From Deinobacterium chartae (lineage in GTDB: Bacteria > Deinococcota > Deinococci > Deinococcales > Deinococcaceae): a DNA stretch of 64,000 nucleotides. Position numbers and translations under genes: made by a program. This document shows positions 10,480-19,253 of this stretch, one piece after another. The stretch spans positions 186,001 through 250,000 of the forward strand of contig NZ_JACHHG010000004.1 in NCBI RefSeq assembly GCF_014202645.1, in the 5' to 3' direction. Numbering within the stretch: the first letter of the stretch is position 1; each line of letters starts with the position of its first letter. The notes under the pieces are model-generated. The model searched no databases and had not been told where the DNA came from. It saw nothing but the letters and a program-made list of their open reading frames with translations.

Positions 10480-11054
10480 AAAACGTGCTGGTCATCGATA
10501 ATTACGACAGTTTCACCTATAACTTGGTGCAGTACCTGGGTGAACTGGGTGCGAAGCTCACCGTGTGGCGCAACGACGCTTTTGCCCTCGAGGACATCGC
10601 GCGACTTGCCCCAGATGCGATTTTGCTGTCGCCGGGCCCGTGCACGCCCTCGGAGGCAGGGATGACCCTCGAGGTGGTGCGGCGCTACGCGCCCGAGATT
10701 CCCATGCTGGGCGTGTGCCTGGGCCATCAGGCGATGGGGCAGGCCTTCGGGGCGCGGGTGGTGCGGGCCCGCCACCTGATGCACGGCAAGACCAGCACCC
10801 TGACCCATGACGGTCAGGGTGTTTTTTCCGGTCTGGCCGACGAGGTGCGGGTCACGCGCTATCACTCGCTGGTGGTCGAGGACCTGCCTGAAGAACTCAC
10901 GGCAACCGCCTGGACCGTCGAGCCCGACGGAAGCCGCACGCTGATGGGCCTGCGGCACCGCCACTACCCCATGCAAGGTGTGCAGTTTCACCCGGAAAGC
11001 GTCGCCTCGGAGAGCGGCATGACCATGCTCGAGAACTTCCTGAGGGAGGCCTGA
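10476..11054 (+). CDS. trpG: Anthranilate synthase component II (glutamine amidotransferase)
   Basis: 192 residues. This class I amidotransferase supplies ammonia to TrpE. It starts at TTG with AGGAGG 7 bases upstream, overlapping the previous stop, and reads [20 protein letters not shown]. Catalytic Cys81 is in [10 protein letters not shown]; His172 and Glu174 are in QFHPESVAS. The family can also serve 4-amino-4-deoxychorismate synthase (PabA), but the trp operon setting favours TrpG. Confidence 0.95.
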   Translation: MKNVLVIDNYDSFTYNLVQYLGELGAKLTVWRNDAFALEDIARLAPDAILLSPGPCTPSEAGMTLEVVRRYAPEIPMLGVCLGHQAMGQAFGARVVRARHLMHGKTSTLTHDGQGVFSGLADEVRVTRYHSLVVEDLPEELTATAWTVEPDGSRTLMGLRHRHYPMQGVQFHPESVASESGMTMLENFLREA

Positions 11055-12071
11055 ATGCACGCGAAGTTGATGGCCGGCGAACGGCTGAGTTTCGATGAGG
11101 CCGCGCAGTTCATGCGCGAGGTGATGTCCGGCGATGTCAGCAACACCCGTCTGGCCGCTGCCCTGGCGGCGCTGCGGGTGCGCGGGGAGACCAGCGAGGA
11201 GATGGCGGGCTTCGCCGCTGCGATGCGCGAGATGGCCGTGGCGGTCGAGGTGTCGCGCGGCACGCCGCTGCTCGATACCTGCGGCACCGGCGGCGACGGG
11301 GCGCACACCTTCAACATCTCCACCACCGCCGCCTTCGTGGTCGCGGCGGCGGGCGTGCGGGTCGCCAAGCACGGCAACCGTGCGGCCTCCTCGCGGGCCG
11401 GGTCCGCCGACTTGCTCGAGGAGCTGGGCGTGAACCTCGAGGCGTCTCCGGCGCGCATCGCAGCCGCCGTGGACGAGGTGGGCATCGGTTTTCTGTTCGC
11501 CCGCGCCCACCACCCGGCCATGCGCTACGCGGCACCGGTGCGTGCCGATCTGGGGGTGCGCACGGTCTTTAACCTGCTGGGCCCGCTCACCAATCCGGCG
11601 CGCCCAACCCATCAGGTGCTGGGGGTATTTGCGCCCGCACTCACCACCAAGATGGCCGAGGTGCTGGCCCGCCTGGGCGCACACGGTGCGATGGTGGTGT
11701 ACGGCGCGGGCCTGGACGAACTGACCGTGTGCGGCGAGAACACGGTGGCCGAACTGGCCGGCGGTGAGGTTCGCCCGTACGTGCTGCACCCCGAAGAGGT
11801 CGGGCTGGCCTGCCACCCGCGCGACGGAATCGCCGGGGCCGACGCGGCCTACAACGCCACCATCACCCGCCAGATCCTGGCCGGCAAGGGCACGCCGGCG
11901 CAGCGCGAAGTGGTCGCCATCAACGCCGGAGCGGCGCTGTACCTGGCCGGAGTGGTTCCCAGCCTGCACGCCGGGGTGCAGCGCGCCCTCGAGGTGATCG
12001 CGAGCGGGGAGGGCCTGCGGCGCCTCGAGGCCTACGCGGCTTTTACGCGCGGCGAGCGCCTCGCGGGGTAG
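11055..12071 (+). CDS. trpD: Anthranilate phosphoribosyltransferase
   Basis: 338 residues. It transfers phosphoribose from PRPP to anthranilate, the second step of the pathway. GTGGDG at 77-82 binds PRPP with Mg; KHGNRAASS (105-113), SADLLEELG and the RxDLGVRTVFNLLGPLTNP region are present. The ATG follows the trpG stop with no gap. Here the operon ends; trpC, trpF, trpB and trpA are not in the window and must be elsewhere. It is convergent with the RsbW-like gene, with 15 bases between stops. Confidence 0.96.
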   Translation: MHAKLMAGERLSFDEAAQFMREVMSGDVSNTRLAAALAALRVRGETSEEMAGFAAAMREMAVAVEVSRGTPLLDTCGTGGDGAHTFNISTTAAFVVAAAGVRVAKHGNRAASSRAGSADLLEELGVNLEASPARIAAAVDEVGIGFLFARAHHPAMRYAAPVRADLGVRTVFNLLGPLTNPARPTHQVLGVFAPALTTKMAEVLARLGAHGAMVVYGAGLDELTVCGENTVAELAGGEVRPYVLHPEEVGLACHPRDGIAGADAAYNATITRQILAGKGTPAQREVVAINAGAALYLAGVVPSLHAGVQRALEVIASGEGLRRLEAYAAFTRGERLAG

Positions 12072-12086
12072 TCCCGCTTAACCCGT

Positions 12087-12575
12087 TCAAAACAGCAGCG
12101 TGGTGCGGTTCAGCGGGCCGCGCCGCGCGTAGCTCAGCTGGCGGGCCACGCGCCGCACGATCAGCAGGCCGTAACCGCCCGCGCGCAGTTCTCCGGCCGT
12201 TCCCGGCGTCACCGCGCGCGGATCAAAAGGTTGCCCGTCGTCTTCGAACACGATGCACGCTCCCTGTACGGCGGCGCCCACCGTCAGGGACCAGCGGCGG
12301 GCGCCGCCGTGCTGCAGGGCATTGACGGCCAGCTCGGTTACCGCGAGGTCGATCAGGTCCAACTCCCCGGATGTTGTGCCGGGCAGGGCCGAGCGCACGA
12401 AAGCCCCGAGGGCGGCCAGGTGCGCCGCGGTTGCCTCGAGGTGCAGCGTCCGGAGAGGAGATCTCGGGAGCGGGCCGGGAGCCCTGCCGACGTCCCGAAC
12501 CGCAGAAACGGTACGGCATCTTTCGCAAGCTGACGTTGCGGACGGTTGCTGCTCAGCGTGGGGTGATGCGTTCAC
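12087..12575 (-). CDS. RsbW/SpoIIAB-like HATPase (anti-sigma-factor-type serine kinase)
   Basis: About 162 residues from GTG 12573-12575 (AGAGGT upstream). The domain itself begins near LHLEATAAHLAALGAFVRS. The Bergerat ATP fold is clear: N-box DLAVTELAVNALQHGG, G1 box FEDDGQPFDP, and G2-type GGYGLLIVRRVARQLSY. Such small proteins bind and inhibit sigma factors or phosphorylate anti-sigma antagonists. No sigma factor, STAS or PP2C partner lies nearby. The N-terminal 40 residues (with a CxxC) are atypical and the start is uncertain. Confidence 0.7.
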   Translation of the reverse strand: MNASPHAEQQPSATSACERCRTVSAVRDVGRAPGPLPRSPLRTLHLEATAAHLAALGAFVRSALPGTTSGELDLIDLAVTELAVNALQHGGARRWSLTVGAAVQGACIVFEDDGQPFDPRAVTPGTAGELRAGGYGLLIVRRVARQLSYARRGPLNRTTLLF

Positions 12576-12709
12576 CACATACCTCTGGGTCGCTTGCGAA
12601 AGAGACCGGACAGGCGAGTGTGGCCTTGTTCCGGGGAGCGTGCGGCTGCTTCCTTGTATGTTACCCGCTTTCGTACGCGGCCGGATAAGGCGGACAGCGG
12701 CAGGCGGCC

Positions 12710-14059
12710 TTATCCGATCGGAATCTCGTCTTCGCGCGGGTAGATCACACCCTCGCTGCGCCTCGAGGGGCGCGAGACGGCCAGCGCGAAGGTGAGCGGC
12801 CCGATGCGGCCCAGGTACATCAGCGCGATCAGTACCAGCTGCCCCGTGGTGCTTAAGTTGGCGGTGATGCCGGTCGACAGTCCGACGGTGCCGAAGGCCG
12901 AGACGGTCTCGAAGATGAGTGCGAGTCCGGGAACCTGCGGGTCGCTCAAAAACAGCGCGATCAAGGCGGTGACCACCAGCGTGAGGCTGAGTACCGCGAC
13001 CACGCCCGCGCGCAGCACCACGCCCTCGCCGATGCGGCGGCGAAAGGCGACGATGTTGGGCCGCCCACGGATCATGCTCCAGGCCGAGGTGACCAGCACG
13101 AAAAAGGTGGTGGTCTTGATGCCGCCGCCGGTCGAGCTGGGATTGGCCCCCACGAACATCAGCAGGACCGTGACCATCAGCGTGGCCTGGGTCATGCCGC
13201 CGTAATCGACCGTGGAAAAGCCGCCCGAGCGCGGCGTGACCGCCTGGAAGAAGCCGGCCAGCAGCTTGTCGTACCACGGAAGCGCCCCCAGGGTCTTGGG
13301 GTTGTTCCACTCGAGCAGCAGCACCGCGAGCAGCGACAGTGCGAGCAGCACGCCCGAGGTGACCAGGGCCGCCTTGGTCGCCAGGCTCAGGCGGTAGCGC
13401 CGTGGGTTCTGACGGTAACGCACCAGCTCCATCACGCTCAGGAATCCCAGGCTGCCCACCAGCACCAGCGCGCTGAGCGACAGGCTGACCAGCGGGTCGG
13501 ATACGAAGCGCAGCATGCCGTCCGGGTACAGCGAGAACCCGGCGTGATTGAAGGCCGAGATCGAGTGGAACACCGCGTAGAACAGCCCCTCGAGCGGACC
13601 CTCGAGAACGGCGAAGCGCGGGTAGAGCAGCAGCACGCCCACCAGTTCGGCCCCGAACACGAAGAGCACGATGCGGCGCAAAATGCCCACGATGCCGCCT
13701 ACCTCGGCGGCGTTGAGCTGCGTGGCGACGTTGAGGCGGTCATGGAAACCCAGGCGGCGTCCCCCGACCAAGGCGACCAGCGTGCCCAGCGTGATGATGC
13801 CCAGGCCGCCCGCCTGGAACAGCAGCAGCATCACCACCTGACCGAAGCGGCTGAAGGTGCTGCCCACGTCCACCACCGACAGCCCGGTGATGCACAGCGA
13901 ACTGGTGGCGGTGAACAGGGCCTCGAGCAGGGTGGGGCGCTGACCGGGCTGGTGCGAGATCGGCAGCATCAATAGCGCGGTGCCCAGCACGATGCCCGCC
14001 GCGTACACCCGCGCGATCAACTGGGCGGGGGAGAGCGGGCGGGAGCGAAAAGAGCGCAT
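12710..14059 (-). CDS. ktrB: TrkH/KtrB-type potassium uptake membrane subunit, copy 1
   Basis: 449 residues, with about 10 hydrophobic helices arranged as four M1-P-M2 units. Each pore loop keeps its filter glycine: SLCITGLSVVD, SAFNHAGFSLY, NPSSTGGGIKTTTFF and SAFGTVGLSTG. These proteins conduct K+ across the cytoplasmic membrane with a KtrA/TrkA RCK-type regulatory subunit, which is not present here. The third P-loop matches KtrB. It lies 51 bases downstream of a close paralog in the same orientation. A TAAACT box is 9 bases before the ATG. Confidence 0.92.
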   Translation of the reverse strand: MRSFRSRPLSPAQLIARVYAAGIVLGTALLMLPISHQPGQRPTLLEALFTATSSLCITGLSVVDVGSTFSRFGQVVMLLLFQAGGLGIITLGTLVALVGGRRLGFHDRLNVATQLNAAEVGGIVGILRRIVLFVFGAELVGVLLLYPRFAVLEGPLEGLFYAVFHSISAFNHAGFSLYPDGMLRFVSDPLVSLSLSALVLVGSLGFLSVMELVRYRQNPRRYRLSLATKAALVTSGVLLALSLLAVLLLEWNNPKTLGALPWYDKLLAGFFQAVTPRSGGFSTVDYGGMTQATLMVTVLLMFVGANPSSTGGGIKTTTFFVLVTSAWSMIRGRPNIVAFRRRIGEGVVLRAGVVAVLSLTLVVTALIALFLSDPQVPGLALIFETVSAFGTVGLSTGITANLSTTGQLVLIALMYLGRIGPLTFALAVSRPSRRSEGVIYPREDEIPIG

Positions 14060-14110
14060 GCTTGGGCCAGTTTAAGTGTTCTTGGCGCGGGTAGCTCCTC
14101 AGGAATCTCC

Positions 14111-15457
14111 TTAGCCGATCAGGACGTTCCGATCGGCGGGGTAGCCCACCCCGCGCCTCGAGGGGCGCGCGAGGGCGATGGCGAAGGTGAGCGGCCCGAT
14201 GCGGCCCAGGTACATCAGCAAGATCAGCACGATCTGCCCCGCCGGGCTGATCAGCGGCGTGGTGTTGATCGAGAGGCCCACGGTGGCGAAGGCCGAGAAC
14301 GCCTCGAACGCGAGGTTGAGAAAAGGAAGTTTCGCATCGGTCAGGGTCAGGACCAGCAGCGCGGTCACCACCAGCGTGAGGCTCAGCACCGTGACCACGC
14401 CGGCACGCACCACCAGTTCGCTGTCGATGCGGCGCCGGAAGGCGACCATTTCGCCACGCCCGCGCACCATGCTCCAGGCCGAGGTGACCAGCACGAAAAA
14501 GGTGGTGGTCTTGATGCCGCCACCGGTCGAGCCCGGGTTGGCCCCCACGAACATCAGCAGGGTGGTGATGAACAGCGTGGCCTGGGTGAGGCCGCCGTAA
14601 TCGACCGAGTTGAAGCCGGCGGTACGCGGCACCACCGCCTGGAACACGCTGCCCAGCAGCTTGCCGCCCAGCGGCAGCGGCCCCAGGGTCTTGGGGTTGT
14701 TCCACTCGAAGGCGGCGACCGTCAGCGTCCCGGCCAGCAACAAAAAAGCGGTGGTTGCCAGCGCGATGCGGGTGTTCAGGGACAGCCGGAACGCGCGCGG
14801 GTCGCGGCGGTACAGCTGCAGCCCGATAAAGGTCAGAAAGCCCAGGCCGCCTGAGATCACCAGTGCCGAGATCACGCCGGTGATCAGCGGGTCGGATACG
14901 AAGCGCATCAGATTGTCCGGGTACAGCGCGAACCCGGCGTTGTTAAAGGCCGACACCGCGTGAAACACCGCGAAATAAGCGCCCCGCAGCGGCCCCTCGA
15001 GGGCGGCGAAGCGCGGGTACAGCAACAGCGCACCTATGCCTTCGATCACCGCTGTGTACAGCACGATGCGCCGCAGCAGGTCCACCACCCCGCCCACCTC
15101 GAGGGCGTTGAGCTGCTGGGCGAGGCGCAGGCGTTCCCCGAAGCCGATGCGCCGTCCGCTGAGAAAAGCGAAGAGCGTTCCGAAGGTGACGATGCCCAGC
15201 CCGCCCACCTGGATCAGCAGCAAGATGATGATCTGCCCGGCCAGGCTCCAGGTCGTTCCTGGATCCACCACGTTCAGCCCGGTCACGCACAGCGCGCTGG
15301 TCGCGGTAAAGAAGGCGGTGAGCAGCGAGACGTGTTTGCCCGGGGCGTGAGCAAAGGGCAGGGCCAGCAGCAGACCGCCGATGACGATGCCCAGCGCGAA
15401 GGTCAGCGCGATCAGCTGCGGAGGCGTGAAACGCGGAAGTCGAAGGTGCCGGAGCAT
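14111..15457 (-). CDS. ktrB: TrkH/KtrB-type potassium uptake membrane subunit, copy 2
   Basis: 448 residues, colinear with the downstream copy. Filter loops are ALCVTGLNVVD, SAFNNAGFALY, NPGSTGGGIKTTTFF and SAFATVGLSIN, so all four filter glycines are intact. The two genes share a 54-base identical block (13073-13126 and 14468-14521) and a 39-base one (12786-12824 and 14181-14219). This indicates a tandem duplication, with either strong constraint or gene conversion. TAGACT lies 9 bases before the ATG. No KtrA partner is visible. Confidence 0.92.
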   Translation of the reverse strand: MLRHLRLPRFTPPQLIALTFALGIVIGGLLLALPFAHAPGKHVSLLTAFFTATSALCVTGLNVVDPGTTWSLAGQIIILLLIQVGGLGIVTFGTLFAFLSGRRIGFGERLRLAQQLNALEVGGVVDLLRRIVLYTAVIEGIGALLLYPRFAALEGPLRGAYFAVFHAVSAFNNAGFALYPDNLMRFVSDPLITGVISALVISGGLGFLTFIGLQLYRRDPRAFRLSLNTRIALATTAFLLLAGTLTVAAFEWNNPKTLGPLPLGGKLLGSVFQAVVPRTAGFNSVDYGGLTQATLFITTLLMFVGANPGSTGGGIKTTTFFVLVTSAWSMVRGRGEMVAFRRRIDSELVVRAGVVTVLSLTLVVTALLVLTLTDAKLPFLNLAFEAFSAFATVGLSINTTPLISPAGQIVLILLMYLGRIGPLTFAIALARPSRRGVGYPADRNVLIG

Positions 15458-15487
15458 GACCCGAGCAGTCTAACAGGCCCGCGCTGC

Positions 15488-15778
15488 TCAGCGCGGCGAG
15501 TTGAAGTACTGCAGCAGCCGGTTGAGCGTCTCCAGCTCGCCGGGGCGCAGGCGCTGCGGGTCCGCGCTGCGCCGCAGCGTCTCGGCGTACAGTTCGGCGC
15601 GCAGCACGCGGGCCTGCTGCAGGGTCAGCCCCATCTCCTCACGGGCCTCGCGCAGTTCGCGCAGTTCCAGGTCGGTCAGGGTGCCGTCCTCGAGGGCCGA
15701 AAGCAGCAGCGCGCGCAGCACGTCGCAGCGCTCCTCGACCGGATGGTCGCGCAGGTGGCGCAGAAAGCGGTTAGCCAT
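15488..15778 (-). CDS. Small helical protein of unknown function
   Basis: 96 residues, highly charged and helical (ALEDGTLTDLELRELREAR, TLQQARVLRAELYAETL). The ATG overlaps the end of alr by 8 bases, so it is probably translated with alr. The EDGxLTxxEL... pattern recalls TerB-like helical folds, but I cannot assign a family. There are no cysteines beyond one near residue 19 and no membrane segment. Confidence 0.6.
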   Translation of the reverse strand: MANRFLRHLRDHPVEERCDVLRALLLSALEDGTLTDLELRELREAREEMGLTLQQARVLRAELYAETLRRSADPQRLRPGELETLNRLLQYFNSPR

Positions 15779-16880
15779 GGCGGGCCTCGAGGGGTACGGA
15801 CATCGGAACGACCCGCCGCTCGATGCGGCGACCCAGTCGTACCAGCAGCTCGTAGGAGATGGTGCCGCCCCAGCTCGCCACCTCATCGGCGTCGGGGCCA
15901 CCGGGCGAGATCAGTTCGACCCAGTCGCCGGGCTGTACGGTCAGACCGGTGACGTCCAGCATCATCTGGTCCATGCAGATGCGTCCGCGCACCGGCCTGC
16001 GCACGCCCTGCACCACCGCCTGCGCCTGTCCGGTGGCGTTGCGCGGGTAGCCGTCGGCGTAACCGAGCGAGACCACGGCGAGGGTGGCCGGTGTCTCGGC
16101 GCGCCACAGCCCGCCGTAGGATACCGGGTCACCCGGCTGCACCTCGCGCACCAGCCCGATGCGGGCGCGCAGGGTCATCACCGGGCGCAGCGGGATCAGG
16201 CCGCGGTCGCGCTCGCAGGCCGGGTAGCCGTACGAGGAGATGCCGGGCCGGATCAGGTCAAAAGCGCCCCGGGGCCCGAAGGCCGCCACGCCGGACGACG
16301 ACGACAGGTGCCGCAGCACGCCGGGCGGCAACTGGGCGCACAGCGCCTCGAAGGCTTCGAGCTGCGTGCGCGCGTGCGTCAGGTCGTCTGCGTCTGCGGA
16401 GGCGAAGTGCGAGAAGACCCCCTCGACCCGCAGACCCAGCGCCTCGAGGTCGGCCAGCAGTTGCAGCGCCTGCTGCGGCGCCACGCCCAGGCGGTTCATG
16501 CCGGTGTTGACCTTGAGGTGCACGCTGCTGCCTGGCGGCAGGGCGCGGCCCTCCTCGAGGGTGCTCACGGTCACGCGTGCGCCGCGGCGCGCGAGTTCAG
16601 CGGCGTCTGCGGGGTCGGTGGGGGTCAGGACCAGCAGCGGACGGCGCAGCGGCAGTTCGAGCAGTTCAAAGGCTTCGTCGGCCGAGGCGACGCCGTAACC
16701 CCACAGGACGTCCAGTTCGGGCATGGCCTCGAGGGCGCGGGCCAGGGCGAGGGCGCCGTGGCCGTAGGCGTCGGCCTTGAAGGGGAGCAGGACCGGTACG
16801 CCCCCGGCGTGGCGGCTGAGGGCGCGCAGGTTGTGAATCAGGGCCTCGAGGGAGAGGGTGGCGACGGCTCGGGCGTGCAT
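15771..16880 (-). CDS. alr: Alanine racemase
   Basis: 369 residues. This PLP enzyme interconverts L- and D-alanine for peptidoglycan. The PLP lysine is K35 in LPFKADAYGHG; the catalytic Tyr is Y255 in PVSYGG; RPGISSYGYPA and GRICMDQMMLDVT are conserved. Length is typical. The ATG is 5 bases after TATACT with no Shine-Dalgarno, so a leaderless transcript is likely. The downstream small gene overlaps it. Confidence 0.95.
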   Translation of the reverse strand: MHARAVATLSLEALIHNLRALSRHAGGVPVLLPFKADAYGHGALALARALEAMPELDVLWGYGVASADEAFELLELPLRRPLLVLTPTDPADAAELARRGARVTVSTLEEGRALPPGSSVHLKVNTGMNRLGVAPQQALQLLADLEALGLRVEGVFSHFASADADDLTHARTQLEAFEALCAQLPPGVLRHLSSSSGVAAFGPRGAFDLIRPGISSYGYPACERDRGLIPLRPVMTLRARIGLVREVQPGDPVSYGGLWRAETPATLAVVSLGYADGYPRNATGQAQAVVQGVRRPVRGRICMDQMMLDVTGLTVQPGDWVELISPGGPDADEVASWGGTISYELLVRLGRRIERRVVPMSVPLEARHG

Positions 16881-16885
16881 GTCTC

Positions 16886-16891
16886 AGTATA
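16886..16891 (-). promoter_or_regulatory. -10 box (TATACT) of alr
   Basis: TATACT on the minus strand, 5 bases before the alr ATG. Confidence 0.5.
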
Positions 16892-16920
16892 GGACCCAGG
16901 GTGTGTGCAGCGGCAGAGCG

Positions 16921-16954
16921 CTGGGGCGGCCCTCCTCGAGGAGGGCCGCCCCAG
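16921..16954 (-). terminator. 34-base perfect palindrome
   Basis: Two 17-base arms meet at CTCGAG with no spacer; the hairpin would have a small loop. It lies 38 bases past the stop of the small secreted peptide on the minus strand and upstream of alr, so it probably terminates the peptide transcript before alr. There is no T-tract. Confidence 0.55.
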
Positions 16955-16992
16955 GTCAGGGTCTGGCGCGGTTGGAGACACCGGGATTTTAT

Positions 16993-17118
16993 TTATGCAC
17001 CATCGTCTTTTGCGGTGGCGACCTTTAGCCCCGTGTTTACGCGGTTGGCTACCGCAGAAATTTGTCCGAGTGCCAGAAGGGCAAGAAGGCCAACCGCTAT
17101 GGCTCCTTTTCTTTTCAT
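16993..17118 (-). CDS. Small secreted-type peptide (41 residues)
   Basis: A short reading frame with AAGGA 8 bases before the ATG. It reads MKRKGAIAVGLLALLALG followed by QISAVA, a textbook signal peptide (positive n-region, hydrophobic core, Ala-x-Ala). Only about 17 residues remain (NRVNTGLKVATAKDDGA). The layout resembles secreted peptide precursors such as Phr-type signalling peptides, or a small periplasmic factor. No Rap-like TPR receptor lies nearby. The composition is lower in GC than the neighbours. Expression is unproven; the coding call rests on the signal peptide and ribosome site. Confidence 0.55.
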   Translation of the reverse strand: MKRKGAIAVGLLALLALGQISAVANRVNTGLKVATAKDDGA

Positions 17119-17458
17119 CTACTGTCCTTTCTGCCTGAAGTTCAGGCGATCAGAGGGTGTTGTGTGTGAATAGATATTAATAAAGAAAAACTCGTGAAAA
17201 AGTAGTAAACATCACTTAGAAAAATTGGTTAAGACAATTTCCTTTGAATTAGCCAGATCATTTCTGTTTACCACTGTTTATTTGATAAAAACGGAGGATT
17301 ATATAGTTTGCTCGTTTAAGATAGAAAAACATGTAAATTTCTGCCGGCGTGCAGGTAGAAGAGCGCGCCATAACCAGCGTCCTCCTCGTACCTCGAGGAC
17401 CGAATCCGGTTCTTTCCGGCACGCGGTATGGGTCCTCACGCCCTATAACTCTGAACGT
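17119..17458. other. AT-rich intergenic region
   Basis: About 340 bases, clearly more AT-rich than the surroundings between 17150 and 17340. It presumably holds the promoter of the minus-strand peptide; TATTAA/TATCTA stretches near 17170-17185 are candidates, but no clear -35/-10 pair can be fixed. No other gene is seen. Confidence 0.4.
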
Positions 17459-17464
17459 TATGCT
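17459..17464 (+). promoter_or_regulatory. -10 box (TATGCT) of the BstA-like gene
   Basis: TATGCT, 7 bases before the chosen ATG at 17472. It decides this start over the in-frame ATG at 17460, which lies inside the box. Confidence 0.5.
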
Positions 17465-17471
17465 GAGCCGC

Positions 17472-17993
17472 ATGAGCGACCCCCGCTACCCCATCGGTGA
17501 CTTCGTGAACCCCGGCCCCCTCGAGACCGCGCAGCGGCGCGACCTCATCGCGCGCATCGCGCAGACTCCCGCGCGCCTGCGGGCAGCCGTGAGCGGGCTG
17601 AGCGACGCCCAGCTCGACACCTCTTACCGCGAGGGGGGCTGGACCGTGCGACAGGTGGTGCACCACGTCCCCGACAGCCACATGAACGCCTACATCCGGG
17701 TCAAGCTGGCCCTCACCGAGGAGCGACCCACCATCAAGGCCTACCTCGAGGACCGCTGGGCCAAGCTGCCCGACAGCCGCCTGCCGGTCGAGCCGTCGCT
17801 GGCGCTGCTCGAGAACCTGCATCTGCGCCTGGACGCCCTGCTGCGCTCGCTGAGTGAGGCCGACCTCGAGCGGCCCTTTGTGCACCCCGAGCGCGGCGAG
17901 ATGCGGCTGGGCGACCTGATTCCGCTGTACGCCTGGCACGGCGATCACCACGTTGCACACGTGACCGCGCTGCGTCAGCGGATGGGTTGGTAA
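17472..17993 (+). CDS. YfiT/BstA-like DinB-superfamily protein (putative bacillithiol transferase)
   Basis: 173 residues. It begins MSDPRYPIGDF, as YfiT proteins do (YPIGxF). Metal-binding histidines are in QVVHHVPDSHMN (H64/H65) and YAWHGDHHVAHV (H156, H160). The B. subtilis YfiT/BstA family binds a metal through such a His triad and conjugates bacillithiol to electrophiles; Deinococcus species make bacillithiol. The substrate is unknown. A second family member lies at 27888-28436. The message is probably leaderless. Confidence 0.85.
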   Translation: MSDPRYPIGDFVNPGPLETAQRRDLIARIAQTPARLRAAVSGLSDAQLDTSYREGGWTVRQVVHHVPDSHMNAYIRVKLALTEERPTIKAYLEDRWAKLPDSRLPVEPSLALLENLHLRLDALLRSLSEADLERPFVHPERGEMRLGDLIPLYAWHGDHHVAHVTALRQRMGW

Positions 17994-18740
17994 AACTGCG
18001 AGTCGGATGGCTTTAAACGTAAACGCCTCGATTTTCTCGAGGACACCAAAGCGACTCGAGCGGCGTAATCGCGTTAGTGCTGATCATGCATTCGGCTAGA
18101 GTCGGTGACTTTGTAGGTCAAGTGCCAAGTGGTACAGTCTGGAAGCTACCGCACGCTGAAGGTGTTAAAAGGCGCCAAGGGTTTGGGGCGTTCTCCAGTG
18201 AGGTAATGGTTTGATTGGCTGGCTACCGGAGTAGACAGAGAATATTGCACGGTTTCGCGTCTGTGCTCAGTCAGGCACGGATGCACCAGAATAGATTTGA
18301 ATTGATACGGGGTGTCAGGGCCCGGCTACCCTTCAAAACGCGGGATCAAGGCCGCGAACTCCCAGTGCTCGTGACGTGACGGGAGTACAGCAAGCCCTGC
18401 AACGCCTTCAGTTCCCACCGGACCGCACTCACTTGCACCTGGCCCTCTGTACTTCTTGGTGCCTTGTGTGTCTGGACGATCGCGAGGGATCAGCGCGGCG
18501 AGTACGGCAGTACATTGTTGGCCGAGCCCGGAGACGGCTTGAAGGGTGGTTTGCAGGGTATCGTGAGGATGGTGACGCCTGAGGGTGTTCTTCATGGCAG
18601 TCAACAGCGTAGGGGCGTTGACTGCTCACGGATTGAGCCCGTTTTGAGGGTGGTCGGAACCAGAGAAGTGCCGTCGCGCGAATCTGTCATGCGAGCAGGC
18701 CTGGGAATCGGCCTCGGCATGGGAATAGGTAGTCAAGGAA
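17994..18740. other. Long intergenic region, possibly decayed sequence
   Basis: About 750 bases with no gene I can support. Frames on both strands between 18326 and 18604 are open for 60-90 codons but lack a ribosome site or a recognisable domain. They could be remnants of a mobile element or lost gene. CTCGAG, frequent elsewhere, is absent from about 18060 on. No paired terminal repeats were found. Confidence 0.4.
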
Positions 18741-19253
18741 ATGGCAGTACCCAAAAACAAAGACGAGTTGCTTAAGGCAATAAACTCAAACTTTGACAAG
18801 CTCATCAAGGACCTGAATCGTGTCCCGGTAGATCTGGCGAGCAAGCGCACTATGGAAGGCCATGTCGCTGGCACACGAATGAGTGTTTCGGATCTCGTCG
18901 CCTATCTCGTGGGGTGGAATGAACTGGTTCTTAAATGGATGGATAGGGATGCTGCCGGAAAGCCGATCGATTATCCTGACACGGGTTTTAAAGGGAACGA
19001 GCTCGGCAAACTCGCCCAGAAGTTTTACCGAGATTGCGAGGATGTCCCATATCCGCAACTCCTTGATCGCCTGCAGAGGGCTAAAGACGAGATCGTTGTA
19101 TTTATAGAAAGCCGCGACAACAATACTCTGTATGAGCGCCCTTGGTATGAAAAATGGACGATGGGACGAATGATCCAGTTCAATACATCCTCACCCTATG
19201 ACAATGCGCGTGCTCGCCTGAGAAGATGGCTAAAGGATAACCGTATTTTGTGA
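18741..19253 (+). CDS. ClbS/DfsB family four-helix-bundle protein
   Basis: 170 residues. The start MAVPKNKDELLKAINSNFD and the core TRMSVSDLVAYLVGWNELVL with FYRDCEDVPYPQLLDRLQ match the ClbS/DfsB family, relatives of DinB/YfiT. ClbS protects colibactin producers by hydrolysing the cyclopropane warhead; most homologs have unknown roles in self-protection or resistance. GC content and codon use are lower than in the neighbours (AAA, TTT and TAT codons, no CTCGAG), which suggests horizontal transfer. AAGGAA lies a few bases before the ATG. No toxin or biosynthetic cluster is adjacent. Confidence 0.82.
   Translation: MAVPKNKDELLKAINSNFDKLIKDLNRVPVDLASKRTMEGHVAGTRMSVSDLVAYLVGWNELVLKWMDRDAAGKPIDYPDTGFKGNELGKLAQKFYRDCEDVPYPQLLDRLQRAKDEIVVFIESRDNNTLYERPWYEKWTMGRMIQFNTSSPYDNARARLRRWLKDNRIL

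Noticed and set aside
18326-18604. Minus-strand frame of 92 codons that might be a transposase fragment
   Set aside because: No catalytic motif, no terminal inverted repeats and no ribosome site could be found; kept only as a possible decayed region.
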